From: JAJTDS01 sp964202895
Lineage (GTDB): Bacteria; Pseudomonadota; Alphaproteobacteria; Rickettsiales; UBA1997
Direction of reading: 5' to 3'
DNA: 64,000 bases
Assembly (NCBI GenBank): GCA_964202895.1
Contig: CAXNJM010000001.1
Location: forward strand, 1,054,001-1,118,000
Of this stretch, positions 26,671 through 36,063 are shown piece by piece. The translations under genes were made by a program, and so were the position numbers. The notes beneath the pieces were generated by a model, which was given only the letters and a program-made list of their open reading frames with translations, was not told where the DNA came from and ran no database searches. Numbering within the stretch: position 1 is the first letter of the stretch; every line of letters starts with the position of its first letter.

Positions 26671-28704
26671 ATGATAGCTATTATTGGATCCTGCCTATTA
26701 ATTCTATTATCAATAATCGCCAGTGTAATTATAATTTATAATTTTTTTCAATATAAATTAATCAAAAAACACCGCTTTAAAAGCCGATTATTAGTAAAAT
26801 TTTACAAAAAAAATCATCAAATAAATTTTTATTTAGTTACTGCCCTTGTTGCTAATGCAATATTTTGTCAATTAGCTTTGATATTCGCTTATGTAGTTTC
26901 AGATTATTCAATTGAAAATGTTTATCTTAATTCTCATCATTTGAAACCCTTAATTTACAAGATTGCCGGCAGTTGGGGTAATCATGAAGGTTCAATGCTG
27001 TTGCTTATCACGATTATTTCTTTATATAGTCTGGCTTTTAGCTATTTTGCTAAAATTAGATATGATATAAAAATTATTGTTAACTCGGTTCAGGCCTTCT
27101 TAATTTTGAGTTTTTCATCATTTACTCTTTTCACTTCTAGCCCTTTTTTATATAATAAACTTTATTTTGCAGAAAATATCGCCACTTACTTAATTGAAGG
27201 TCAGGGTCTTAACCCCTTATTGCAAGATATAGGTTTGGCAATGCATCCGCCGATGCTTTATATTGGTTATGTTGGTTTTTCAATAATTTTTTCTTTAGCA
27301 GTTGCAATTTTAATTACTCAAAAATTTGATAAAAAGATTGCAAAAGTTTTTCGTCAATGGCTATTTTTTACTTTAAGTTTTTTAACTCTAGGCATTACTC
27401 TTGGCTCTTGGTGGGCATATCGTGAGCTTGGTTGGGGAGGATATTGGTTTTGGGATCCAGTTGAAAATATTTCTTTAATGCCTTGGCTTATAGCTTTAGC
27501 AATAGTGCACAGCTCAAAGTTTACTAAACAAGGTGCGATGATGATAAATTGGAATTTATTTCTTGCTCTATTATGTTTTATTTTATGTTTGATAGGTATT
27601 TTTCTAACTCGTTCAGGTTTATTGAGTTCGGTTCATTCTTTTGCAGTTGATGCTGAAAGAGGTTTTTTTATTTTGTTGATGATTGGTTTTATTGGCTTGC
27701 TGGCATTTTTAATATTCGCATTTTTTGCTCCAAAAATTGCTAAAAAATATCAACTACTAGAGAATAGTGAGAAATACGGAATATTATCTAAATATAATCT
27801 AGTTATTGTTAATAATTATTTTTTGATAATTGCTTTGTTTGTTGTGTTCCTTGGCACTATTTATCCATTGATTTCACAAAATTTACTAAATCAATCAATC
27901 GCAATTGGGGCGGAATATTATAATAATATTTTTTCAATTATGATGGTTCCGTTTCTGGTATTTTCTGCTATTTCGCATTTATCTATTGATAATAAAGCCT
28001 TAAATTTTTTTAGTAAAAAGCAAAAAAATATAGTGCTAGGGTTTGCAATTGCTACATCCGCAATATTTATAACTTTAACTTCTTATTTATTGATTAAGCA
28101 AAATATTGTTTTTTCGTGGCTAATGATTATAATATTGTTTCTAGGGTTGATTTTGTTAATCTTGGGAGTATTTGAGATAATAAAAACACTAACTCTTGCT
28201 AAAAATTATTATTATTTAAAATTTCTAACCTCAGCAATCGCTCATAGTGGTTTTGCCTTAATAATTATTGGCATTGTTATTAGCTCAATGCTTGGTATAA
28301 CTAAAGAAATTAACATCAAAGAGCGAGATAATTTTACTCTTGGTAATTTTAAAATTAATTTTGTTGCTACAGATTACAAGGCTCAAGATAATTTTATCTC
28401 CCGTCTAGGAATTTTTGAAATTAGGCTTTTTGAAAAAAAATTGACAACCCTTACCCCAGAATTGAGATATTACCCTGTTTCTCAGCAAGTTACCAATGAA
28501 TCGGCTATTTATCGCTATTGGTTAGGCGATATTTATCTAGTCATCGGTCAAAAAGATGAAAAAAATTATTATGCGGTAAGAGCTTATTATAAACCAATGA
28601 TTAGATTGATTTGGGCGGGTTCAGCGATGATTTTTTTATCTTTAATGATGAATTTATTTTTTGGCATCAAAAAAATAAAATCAAAGCAAATAAAGCTAAG
28701 ATAA
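26671..28704 (+). CDS. ccmF: Cytochrome c heme lyase CcmF
   Basis: CcmF, with CcmH/I, attaches heme to apocytochrome c in the periplasm (system I). The WWD heme-handling motif is WGGYWFWDPVENISLMPWL near residue 255. SWGNHEGSMLL near residue 97 and the DIGLAMHPPMLYIGY stretch, with a conserved histidine, are also present. The protein has about 14 hydrophobic segments and, between the last two, a periplasmic domain (about 545-650). The length of 677 is standard. Neighbouring ccm genes are absent, apart from a possible ccmD at 59515-59670. Confidence 0.96.
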   Translation: MIAIIGSCLLILLSIIASVIIIYNFFQYKLIKKHRFKSRLLVKFYKKNHQINFYLVTALVANAIFCQLALIFAYVVSDYSIENVYLNSHHLKPLIYKIAGSWGNHEGSMLLLITIISLYSLAFSYFAKIRYDIKIIVNSVQAFLILSFSSFTLFTSSPFLYNKLYFAENIATYLIEGQGLNPLLQDIGLAMHPPMLYIGYVGFSIIFSLAVAILITQKFDKKIAKVFRQWLFFTLSFLTLGITLGSWWAYRELGWGGYWFWDPVENISLMPWLIALAIVHSSKFTKQGAMMINWNLFLALLCFILCLIGIFLTRSGLLSSVHSFAVDAERGFFILLMIGFIGLLAFLIFAFFAPKIAKKYQLLENSEKYGILSKYNLVIVNNYFLIIALFVVFLGTIYPLISQNLLNQSIAIGAEYYNNIFSIMMVPFLVFSAISHLSIDNKALNFFSKKQKNIVLGFAIATSAIFITLTSYLLIKQNIVFSWLMIIILFLGLILLILGVFEIIKTLTLAKNYYYLKFLTSAIAHSGFALIIIGIVISSMLGITKEINIKERDNFTLGNFKINFVATDYKAQDNFISRLGIFEIRLFEKKLTTLTPELRYYPVSQQVTNESAIYRYWLGDIYLVIGQKDEKNYYAVRAYYKPMIRLIWAGSAMIFLSLMMNLFFGIKKIKSKQIKLR

Positions 28705-28725
28705 CAATATTTAATTTTTAAATTA

Positions 28726-29859
28726 ATGGAACAAAAAATATTTGATATTTTATCATCAATAAATTTACAGGAAGCAACTGGCACTAATGTTGCAATTGAT
28801 TTAAAACCGCTCCACGATAATGAAAAAAAATATAATTTTGAAGTTGTTGAAAAAGAGCGAAACTTACTAATCATCATTGATCTAGCATTAATAAAGCCTA
28901 ATTCTCAAACTCAAGAAAGATTAAAAATAATTACAGAAACCTACCGCCAAAATATTTCCGCAGAATTTCCCGACAAAAATATTGAAATTATTTTTGTTGA
29001 TAATAAGGCTATGTCCTCTGATAACAAGGCTTCAGAGCAAAATAAAGCAAAAAATGATAAGGTTAAAAAAATCCCGCATCTGAAAAAAATTATTGCTGTT
29101 GCTTCGGCAAAGGGAGGGGTTGGTAAATCTACAATTGCCTGCAATCTTGCCTTAGCTTTATCTAATTTAGGTTTGCGAGTTGCATTGGTTGATGCCGATA
29201 TTTACGGCCCTTCGATACCTTTTTTAATGAATATTAGCGGTCAACCAGAAGTTATAAATAATTTAATTCAGCCCGTTATTGCTCATAATGTTAAGGTAAT
29301 GTCAATAGGGTTAATAATTAACCCCGCGGATGCAGGAATTTGGAGGGGTCCGATGACTACTAAAATTTTGCATCAATTAATTCATAATGTTAATTGGCAA
29401 GGTTCTGGCTATCAAGAGGAGGTTGATATTATGATTATTGATATGCCTCCCGGTACTGGCGATGTTTATTTAACAATTGCTGAGAAGTTTCCGATTGATG
29501 GGGTGATAATGGTTTCAACACCACAAAGGCTGGCAATAATTGATGCTTTAAAATCAATTGATTGTTTTAAAAAATTACATATTCCAATTATTGGTATGAT
29601 AGAAAATATGGCTTATCTAACGATTAAAGAAGGTTGGTTTTTTAAAAGATTTTTCAATAAAAAATTTATCTTTGGTAAGGGTGGAGCTCAAGAATTGGCT
29701 AAGCAAAATTCACTAGAATTACTCGGAGTTTTACCTATTGATGATGATATTTCTGTTGCTAATGAAGCGGGCAAGCCCTTGATAATTAACTCTCCCAACT
29801 CGCCCGCAACAAAAATAATCACAGAAATTGCTAAAAAAATATCTAAAATTATTTTTTAG
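28726..29859 (+). CDS. mrp: Mrp/ApbC iron-sulfur cluster carrier ATPase
   Basis: Mrp/ApbC proteins bind and transfer Fe-S clusters and need their ATPase site to do so. An N-terminal MIP18-like domain (about residues 1-95) begins IFDILSSINLQEATGTN. A lysine-rich linker leads to the deviant Walker A VASAKGGVGKSTIACNLA near residue 125, then DADIYGPSIP and IIDMPPGTGDVYLT. The usual C-terminal C-x-x-C pair that holds the cluster is not evident: the segment after IGMIENMAYLTI reads KEGWFFKRFFNKKFIFGKGG, without cysteines. The length of 377 is normal. It follows ccmF by 21 bp. Confidence 0.93.
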   Translation: MEQKIFDILSSINLQEATGTNVAIDLKPLHDNEKKYNFEVVEKERNLLIIIDLALIKPNSQTQERLKIITETYRQNISAEFPDKNIEIIFVDNKAMSSDNKASEQNKAKNDKVKKIPHLKKIIAVASAKGGVGKSTIACNLALALSNLGLRVALVDADIYGPSIPFLMNISGQPEVINNLIQPVIAHNVKVMSIGLIINPADAGIWRGPMTTKILHQLIHNVNWQGSGYQEEVDIMIIDMPPGTGDVYLTIAEKFPIDGVIMVSTPQRLAIIDALKSIDCFKKLHIPIIGMIENMAYLTIKEGWFFKRFFNKKFIFGKGGAQELAKQNSLELLGVLPIDDDISVANEAGKPLIINSPNSPATKIITEIAKKISKIIF

Positions 29860-29883
29860 GCCAATAATGAAATTATGTTTGTC

Positions 29884-30140
29884 TCTTCCCCTTTCGGCAA
29901 CAAGGGGCTTCAGCACCCAGAAAGAGGTAGAAGTTGGGTCCCGACTTTCGTCGGGATGACGATGATGGAACTAAAACACTCGTCATGCCGTTGCAAAACG
30001 GCACCCAGAAAAAAAGGGGAAGGGTTATTAGATCGAGAATGTGCTTCAGCCCCTTGCGATGAAGTTATGCTCCGTTATCATTAATGCAAGGGGCTAAAGC
30101 CAACTTGTTGCGGTTAGTGGAATTGGCAAGTTGGTATTTT
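29884..30140. repeat. Composite palindromic intergenic element
   Basis: The 392-bp gap between mrp and gcvPB holds a GC-richer block made of nested hairpins: cccctt/aagggg at 29888-29907, tcccgac/gtcggga at 29939-29956, tgccgtt/aacggca at 29986-30003, a roughly 14-bp stem (agccccttgc with gcaaggggct) at about 30044-30098 around a 28-nt loop, and ccaacttg/caagttgg at about 30100-30134. The outer parts also match each other: cttccccttt near 29885 is inverted as aaaaggggaag near 30012, and gcacccagaaa occurs twice (29913 and 30001). Composition unlike the flanks suggests a dispersed repeat family like rickettsial palindromic elements. A 69-codon open frame through it is not a credible gene. Confidence 0.7.
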
Positions 30141-30251
30141 CTATAAAAAATCTTATTTTTTACTTGCTAATTTAAAAGATTTTATAAAAAATATTGCTAA
30201 ATTTAATTTTAGAATCTCGGAGATTATTTCAAAATACAATTTAAATAAAAA

Positions 30252-31733
30252 ATGACTCAAACCTATGTTCCTGCTCAAATAGGGCTAAATCAAGAAACCC
30301 CACTTTTAATAAATCAATCAAGAGAAGGTGCTTGCGGGGTTGATCTTCCCGAAATTCCTAACTTTTTATTAAAAATAAATCAACGGCCAAGGCAGTCAAT
30401 AGGGCTTCCACAGGTTAATGAACCGCAAGTTGTTCGCCATTTTGTTAGGCTTTCAAATCAAAATTATTCAATTGATTCTGGCTTTTATCCTCTTGGTTCT
30501 TGCACTATGAAGCATAATCCTCGCCTTAATGAAAAAATGGCTCGTTTACCGGGTTTTGCAGATATCCACCCATTACAAGACGAATCAACCGTTCAAGGAG
30601 CTCTTGAATTAATGTATAATTTGCAAAATTGGTTAGGCACTTTAACTGGTTTAGAAGCTGTTTCATTAGCTCCAGCAGCTGGAGCTCAAGGGGAACTAGC
30701 GGGTATGCTTGTAATTCGTAAGGCTCATTTGGTTAAGGGAGATGTTCATCGCAATATCGTTATTATTCCTGATTCTGCTCATGGAACCAACCCTGCAACC
30801 GCTGCAATTTGTGGTTTTCAAATTAAAGTTGTACCTACTGATAAAGAGGGTTTAATCGATATCGAAGCATTTAAAAAAATTGTTGCTGAAAATTTTAACA
30901 ATATTGCAGGAACAATGATAACTAACCCCAATACTTGTGGAAAGTTTGAAAAAAATATTAAAGAAATTGCCGATATAATTCACGATGCTGGCGGTTATTT
31001 TTACTGCGACGGAGCAAATTACAATGCTATTGTCGGCAAGGTTCGCCCTGTTGATTTAGGTGTTGATGTTATGCATTTTAATCTTCATAAAACTTTCTCA
31101 ACTCCTCATGGTGGGGGCGGTCCGGGTTCAGGCCCAATAGCGGTCAGAAAAGATTTCCTTGAATTCTTACCTACTCCTCATGTTGTAAAAGAAAATAATC
31201 AATATCGTTTTATTGCTCATAAAAATACTGTTGGCAAGGTTAAAGGTTTTAATGGTCAGTTTGGAATGCATGTTCGAGCATTAACCTATATGCTTTCACA
31301 TGGGGCAGATGGCTTGCAAAAAGTTGCCGAAGATTCAGTTATTAGTGCTAATTATATTTTGAAAGAGCTGCAAAACCACTATTTTGTTCCTTTCAAAGGC
31401 AATTGTATGCATGAATGCCTATTGACTGATAAAATTCAAAAAGAAAAGGGAATATCAACCCTTGATATTGCTAAAGCCTTAATTGAATTTGGAATGCATC
31501 CAATGACTATTTTCTTTCCTTTGGTGGTTCAAGGAGCAATGCTTATTGAGCCTACCGAAACCGAAAACAAAGAAACTATCGATAATTTCATCAACCTAAT
31601 GATATTCATTGCAGAAGAAGTTGAAAAAGGTAATGGCGATAAATTTCATCAATATCCGCTTTCTACACCAAGAAGAAGGCTAGATGAAGTTAAAGCAGCG
31701 AAGAATCCAATCCTTACATGGTTTGATAGTTAA
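30252..31733 (+). CDS. gcvPB: Glycine dehydrogenase (decarboxylating) subunit 2
   Basis: This is the PLP-binding subunit of the two-part P-protein, which decarboxylates glycine in the glycine cleavage system. The PLP lysine sits in HFNLHKTFSTPHGGGGPGSG near residue 275. FYPLGSCTMKHNPRLNEKMA and DSAHGTNPATAAICG are further landmarks. The length of 493 is right for subunit 2. Subunit 1 (gcvPA), gcvT and gcvH are normally just upstream but are absent here. Instead, the palindromic element precedes it. Its stop overlaps the next start by one base (TAATG). Confidence 0.96.
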   Translation: MTQTYVPAQIGLNQETPLLINQSREGACGVDLPEIPNFLLKINQRPRQSIGLPQVNEPQVVRHFVRLSNQNYSIDSGFYPLGSCTMKHNPRLNEKMARLPGFADIHPLQDESTVQGALELMYNLQNWLGTLTGLEAVSLAPAAGAQGELAGMLVIRKAHLVKGDVHRNIVIIPDSAHGTNPATAAICGFQIKVVPTDKEGLIDIEAFKKIVAENFNNIAGTMITNPNTCGKFEKNIKEIADIIHDAGGYFYCDGANYNAIVGKVRPVDLGVDVMHFNLHKTFSTPHGGGGPGSGPIAVRKDFLEFLPTPHVVKENNQYRFIAHKNTVGKVKGFNGQFGMHVRALTYMLSHGADGLQKVAEDSVISANYILKELQNHYFVPFKGNCMHECLLTDKIQKEKGISTLDIAKALIEFGMHPMTIFFPLVVQGAMLIEPTETENKETIDNFINLMIFIAEEVEKGNGDKFHQYPLSTPRRRLDEVKAAKNPILTWFDS

Positions 31734-32563
31734 TGACAAATAATTGCCACAAATATAACTCTACAAACTCTTTAAAAAAAGCTTTTAGCTTAATAGAGCT
31801 TTCAGTTGTGTTTATAGTGGTGGCAATATTAGTAACCGCAGTAATGCAGTCTAATTTTTTAGTTTCATTATCAAGGCTTGGTAGTGCTAAATCTCTTACG
31901 AATCAAGCAATCGAGAATAATTCTCAATCTCTAGTCGCTTGGTATGAAACCAGCTCCGATATTGCTTTGGTTAAAGGTGAAAATAACGAAAATTTTTCAA
32001 TCACTAAATGGCATAATATCAATAGTCAGAACAGATCAAGTGGAAGCAACGACCTTACTTCTGTTAATGTAAAATATAAAAAAGAAGGCATCAATAACCT
32101 TCCAAGCCTTCAATTACAAGGTGATAGCAAATTATTTATCAACAATCTAAAGCAGGGCAAGCTAATTCAAGCAACAATTTTTATGGTTTTTAGTCCAAAC
32201 TTTTCTGGCTCTAATCAAATGACAATTTTTGATTCTGCTAATTCCGCCAATCAAACTGCCGTTCTAATTAGTCAATCTCTATTAAATGGCAATAGCGGAG
32301 ACCAGCTAAAACCTTATATAGTTGCATTTTATCTTAATGGAGAGAATTCAAAATTTTTTGTTAATAATTTTCAAAATTCTAGTAATTTTAATGCTGGAAC
32401 AAATCTAATTAGTGGCACTGTTATAGGCAATAATAGCAATGCCAATAATGGTTTTCATGGCTTAATTTCAGAGGTCATTATTTTTGATTCTCCGCTAAAA
32501 TTAGAGGCTAGACAAAATATTTTCAACTACCTTGCTAAGAAATATAATATTGCAATTACTTAA
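31733..32563 (+). CDS. Pseudopilin-like protein with a LamG-type C-terminal domain
   Basis: Near residue 17 the sequence KKAFSLIELSVVFIVVAILV is a type IV prepilin leader and hydrophobic helix, but the residue at the usual glycine -1 position is alanine. The mature part (about 60-276) begins AKSLTNQAIENNSQSLVAWYE and continues with beta-strand-rich sequence of laminin G/concanavalin type, ending LISEVIIFDSPLKLEARQNI and FNYLAKKYNI. This ending is common in bacterial LamG domains. It would be a minor pilin or pilus-borne binding protein. It is wedged between gcvPB (1-base overlap) and gatB (11 bp), an odd place for such a gene. Confidence 0.8.
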   Translation: MTNNCHKYNSTNSLKKAFSLIELSVVFIVVAILVTAVMQSNFLVSLSRLGSAKSLTNQAIENNSQSLVAWYETSSDIALVKGENNENFSITKWHNINSQNRSSGSNDLTSVNVKYKKEGINNLPSLQLQGDSKLFINNLKQGKLIQATIFMVFSPNFSGSNQMTIFDSANSANQTAVLISQSLLNGNSGDQLKPYIVAFYLNGENSKFFVNNFQNSSNFNAGTNLISGTVIGNNSNANNGFHGLISEVIIFDSPLKLEARQNIFNYLAKKYNIAIT

Positions 32564-32574
32564 AATTAATTTTT

Positions 32575-34029
32575 ATGACCTACATTATCAACGGCAAAAA
32601 CTCAGACTACGAGTTAGTTATTGGTTGCGAAATACATGCTCAAATTTCTTCTAATTCAAAATTATTCTCAAGATCATCGACAAAATTTGGTTCTATGCCT
32701 AATAGCCAGGTTTCTTTGGTTGATTGCGGAATGCCGGGAATGCTTCCCACTCTTAATCAAGAATGTGTTTATCAAGCCATAAAAACAGGGTTAGCAATCG
32801 GCGGAACAATTAATCTAGTTTCTCATTTTGACCGCAAAAATTATTTTTATCCCGACTTGCCTCAAGGCTATCAAATATCGCAATTCTTTACTCCCATAGT
32901 TACAGATGGTTTGATTGAAATTAATCTTGATGGCGGTAATAAAAAAACCATTAGGATTGAAAGAATACACCTTGAGCAAGATGCTGGCAAGCTTATTCAT
33001 GACCAACATCCGCAATATTCGCTGGTTGATTTAAATCGTGCAGGAGTGGCATTGATGGAAATAGTTTCCAAGCCTGATATTGCAACTCCAGAAGAGGCAT
33101 CAATATTTGTTAAAACTGTCAGAGACATCTTAAGATCAATCAATGCTTCCGATGGCGATATGGAAAAAGGTAATCTTCGTTGCGATGCTAATGTTTCGGT
33201 AAGAAAAGTCGGCGAAACAAAATTAGGAACTCGTTGCGAAATTAAAAATCTGAACTCAATGCGAAATATTGCTCGTGCTATTATTTTTGAAGCAGAGAGG
33301 CAGGTTAAAATGATAGAAAACTGCATTGCGGTTGAACAAGAAACCCGCTTATTTGATGCTAATAGCGGAGAAACATCAACGATGCGAAGCAAAGAAGATG
33401 CAATGGATTATCGTTATTTCCCCGACCCAGATCTACCGCCATTAGTTATTTCTCAATCGTTAGTTGATGAAATTAAAAAAACCCTTCCCGAGCTTCCTAA
33501 TGCTAGAAAATCTAGATACATAACCCAATTTGGTTTAAATAGTGATGATGCAAATTTAATTGTTGCAAGTGAAGCTAGTATTAATTATTTTGAAGCTTTA
33601 ATTCTTAAACATGAGCCTAAATCTTCTGTTACTTGGCTTACCGTTGAATTATTTGGTAGGCTGAATAAAAACAATATTGACCTTGAGAATTCGCCTGTTA
33701 AGCCAGAAAGGTTAATTCTACTAATTGATCTTATAAAAAATGGCGAAATATCCAGTAAAATCGCTAAAGATATTCTCGATGAAATGATGCTAAGCAACGA
33801 AGATCCACAAGAAATTGTTAATAAAAAAGGCTTAAAACAAGTTTCCAATAGTGGTGAAATTGAAAAAATTATTGATAAAATTCTTAATGACAACCCTAAT
33901 TTTGTTGCTGAATATAAGGCGGGAAAAGAAAAACTATTCGGCTTTTTTATTGGACAAATTATGAAAGAAGCCAAAGGAAAAGCCAACCCATCAATGGTCA
34001 ATGAAATATTGATAAATAAATTAAAATAA
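32575..34029 (+). CDS. gatB: Aspartyl/glutamyl-tRNA(Asn/Gln) amidotransferase subunit B
   Basis: GatB is the kinase/tRNA-binding subunit of the complex that converts Glu-tRNA(Gln) to Gln-tRNA(Gln). The start YELVIGCEIHAQISSNSKLF, the YPDLPQGYQISQF stretch, the GDMEKGNLRCDANVSVR block and the MRSKEDAMDYRYFPDPDLPP block are all diagnostic. The C-terminal YqeY-like tail domain (about 340-484) is present. The length of 484 is standard. gatC and gatA, usually adjacent, are not in the window. Confidence 0.97.
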   Translation: MTYIINGKNSDYELVIGCEIHAQISSNSKLFSRSSTKFGSMPNSQVSLVDCGMPGMLPTLNQECVYQAIKTGLAIGGTINLVSHFDRKNYFYPDLPQGYQISQFFTPIVTDGLIEINLDGGNKKTIRIERIHLEQDAGKLIHDQHPQYSLVDLNRAGVALMEIVSKPDIATPEEASIFVKTVRDILRSINASDGDMEKGNLRCDANVSVRKVGETKLGTRCEIKNLNSMRNIARAIIFEAERQVKMIENCIAVEQETRLFDANSGETSTMRSKEDAMDYRYFPDPDLPPLVISQSLVDEIKKTLPELPNARKSRYITQFGLNSDDANLIVASEASINYFEALILKHEPKSSVTWLTVELFGRLNKNNIDLENSPVKPERLILLIDLIKNGEISSKIAKDILDEMMLSNEDPQEIVNKKGLKQVSNSGEIEKIIDKILNDNPNFVAEYKAGKEKLFGFFIGQIMKEAKGKANPSMVNEILINKLK

Positions 34030-34040
34030 ACCAAAGAATT

Positions 34041-34790
34041 ATGAAACTCGGAATATCTTATAATTTATTTGATGGCGAGGAGTTGCTTGAATATTCTGTA
34101 AAATCAGTTCGTGATTCTTGCTATCATATTAATGTAGTTTATCAAAAAATTTCTAATTGGGGAGAGTCTTGCTCTAAAGATCTTGAAGATATATTGCACG
34201 ATCTGCTAAGAAAAAAGCTAATTGATAAAATTTATTGTTATTCTCCTAAAAATACATCAGCGGGAAAGAATGAACTTTTCAAGAGAAATATTGGTTTGTA
34301 TATTGCTAAAAGTCGCTTTTGTACTCATTTCCTGAATATGGATTGCGATGAATTCTATAAAAAAGAACAATTCGAAGAAGCAAAAAAATTTATTATCACT
34401 AATAAAATAGAGGCATCATCCTGTAAATTTACCAACTACATAAAACAACCAATCTGGCAAATTCAAAATGATCCACAGCTTTATGTTCCGTTCATTGCCA
34501 AAATTCACTATTTTACTAAATTATCTCGCAAGAGCTACTTCCCTGTATTGGTTGACCCTACACGAAAAATGAATGGTCATAAAAAATTTAAATATTTTGA
34601 CCCACAAGATTTGAAAATGGAGCATATGTGGCTAATTAGAAAAGATCTGCAAAAAAAATTTAACAATAGTTCGTCAAGAAATTATATTAAACCTCAATCA
34701 ATTACAGAAATTCTTAATTATGAGTTTCCTAACAAATTCAGCGGTTGCGATGTTATTGAAGTAGATAATATTTTTAATATTAAAATTTAA
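34041..34790 (+). CDS. Putative glycosyltransferase, GT-A like
   Basis: This 249-residue protein opens MKLGISYNLFDGEELLEYSV, and near residue 96 it has FLNMDCDEFYKKEQF. A D-x-D motif at that distance from the N-terminus is what GT-A fold glycosyltransferases use to hold the metal and nucleotide sugar. Late in the sequence DLKMEHMWLIRKDLQKKF could provide the catalytic or metal-binding histidine. It resembles proteins annotated as glycosyltransferase family 2-like or DUF-type enzymes in capsule and O-antigen clusters. It starts 11 bp after gatB and 6 bp before the next glycosyltransferase. Confidence 0.6.
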   Translation: MKLGISYNLFDGEELLEYSVKSVRDSCYHINVVYQKISNWGESCSKDLEDILHDLLRKKLIDKIYCYSPKNTSAGKNELFKRNIGLYIAKSRFCTHFLNMDCDEFYKKEQFEEAKKFIITNKIEASSCKFTNYIKQPIWQIQNDPQLYVPFIAKIHYFTKLSRKSYFPVLVDPTRKMNGHKKFKYFDPQDLKMEHMWLIRKDLQKKFNNSSSRNYIKPQSITEILNYEFPNKFSGCDVIEVDNIFNIKI

Positions 34791-34796
34791 TAAATT

Positions 34797-35894
34797 ATGG
34801 CAAAAGTATCGGTTTTAATGTCTTCCTATAACCATCAAAGCTTTATCAGCGAAGCAATTCAAAGTGTTTTAAAGCAATCTTTTCAAGATTGGGAATTTTT
34901 AATAATGGATGATTGCTCAACCGATGAGAGTTTTCTAACTGCCAAAAATTTTGAGAATCAAGATTCTAGAATAAAAGTTTTTAAGTCTCCTTATAATCGT
35001 GGCATGGTGCAAAATACTAATGAATTAATTTTAGCATCTAAGGGAGAGTACATTGCAATTATCAATTCAGATGATTCTTGGGAAGAAAAAAAATTAGAAA
35101 AGCAGGTTGATTTTTTAGATAATAATCCAGAATACGGGGCCTGCTTCACTAGTGTAAATATGATTAATGAGGGTGGCAAAATTATTCTAAATAAAAAGAA
35201 AAATCCTTTTATTAACACAAATAAAAATCGTTATGAATGGCTAAATCACTGGTTTTATTATGGTAATTGCATTTGCTACCCGAGCTCTTTAGTGAGAAAA
35301 TTATGCTATGAAAAAGTTGGTCTTTTTAATCCAGCTTTTATCTGTCTATTAGATTTTGATATGTGGATAAGAATTTGCCTAGCGGGGTATGAAATTCATA
35401 TTTTGCCAGAAAAATTAACCAATTTTAGATTAATGGACAATGAGGCGAATCTTAGCGGTCTAAATGAATCAGCAAGAATTAGGGATTCTTTAGAAGCTCC
35501 AAGAGTTCTTTATAATTATTCAAAAATAAAAAATTTTGAAGAATTTATTAAAATTTTTCCTGAATATTCAAAAAAAGTTAATAATTCTTATGAGGGTTAT
35601 TTTTATTTAATAGATATGATTATAGGTTTTTTTGATGTGAAAAAAGTTCCCAATGGGAAAAAGATAAAAGACTTTGGTCTAAATTTTTTGCATCAGAAAG
35701 TTTATGAAAATCCAGAGACTATAGCAATTTTAACAAAAGATTTTGGTTTTAATTTTAAAAATTATTTGAGAATTACTTCTTTATTCCCTGCTGGAATAAA
35801 TTTCGTTAATTTTAAAAAACTGAAAAGACTATACTTTAAATCTTTATTGATTATGATAATAGCATTTTTAACATTATTAATAATAAAAATCTAA
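34797..35894 (+). CDS. Family 2 glycosyltransferase with a C-terminal membrane tail
   Basis: The N-terminal GT-A domain is clear: VSVLMSSYNHQSFISEAIQS, then VLKQSFQDWEFLIMDDCSTD with the nucleotide-binding aspartates, and IAIINSDDSWEEKKLEKQVD with the D-D metal site near residue 90. The acceptor side has FICLLDFDMWIRICLAGYEI. The last 20 residues (LLIMIIAFLTLLIIKI) form one membrane helix, so the enzyme is probably anchored by its tail. Donor and acceptor are unknown. It is closely related in plan to the gene at 36064. Confidence 0.88.
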   Translation: MAKVSVLMSSYNHQSFISEAIQSVLKQSFQDWEFLIMDDCSTDESFLTAKNFENQDSRIKVFKSPYNRGMVQNTNELILASKGEYIAIINSDDSWEEKKLEKQVDFLDNNPEYGACFTSVNMINEGGKIILNKKKNPFINTNKNRYEWLNHWFYYGNCICYPSSLVRKLCYEKVGLFNPAFICLLDFDMWIRICLAGYEIHILPEKLTNFRLMDNEANLSGLNESARIRDSLEAPRVLYNYSKIKNFEEFIKIFPEYSKKVNNSYEGYFYLIDMIIGFFDVKKVPNGKKIKDFGLNFLHQKVYENPETIAILTKDFGFNFKNYLRITSLFPAGINFVNFKKLKRLYFKSLLIMIIAFLTLLIIKI

Positions 35895-36063
35895 ATTATT
35901 CATAAATTTAACTGTTTTAAATCAAAGATATTTTTAATATTGCATTTATTTGTTAATAATTATAATCTTCTTTAATAAGATTAGATATTTGTTATAAGTT
36001 AATATTTAATTACCTATCTGCAGTTTAGATTCATAATTATAAAAACAAAAAATATAACTAATA

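Noticed and set aside
29875..30084. A 69-codon open frame between mrp and gcvPB
   Set aside because: It runs through nested hairpins with biased composition and has no domain or ribosome-binding support. The repeat structure explains the openness of the frame.
30085..30251. Glycine riboswitch ahead of gcvPB
   Set aside because: The conserved tandem aptamer core is not visible; the structures present belong to the palindromic element.
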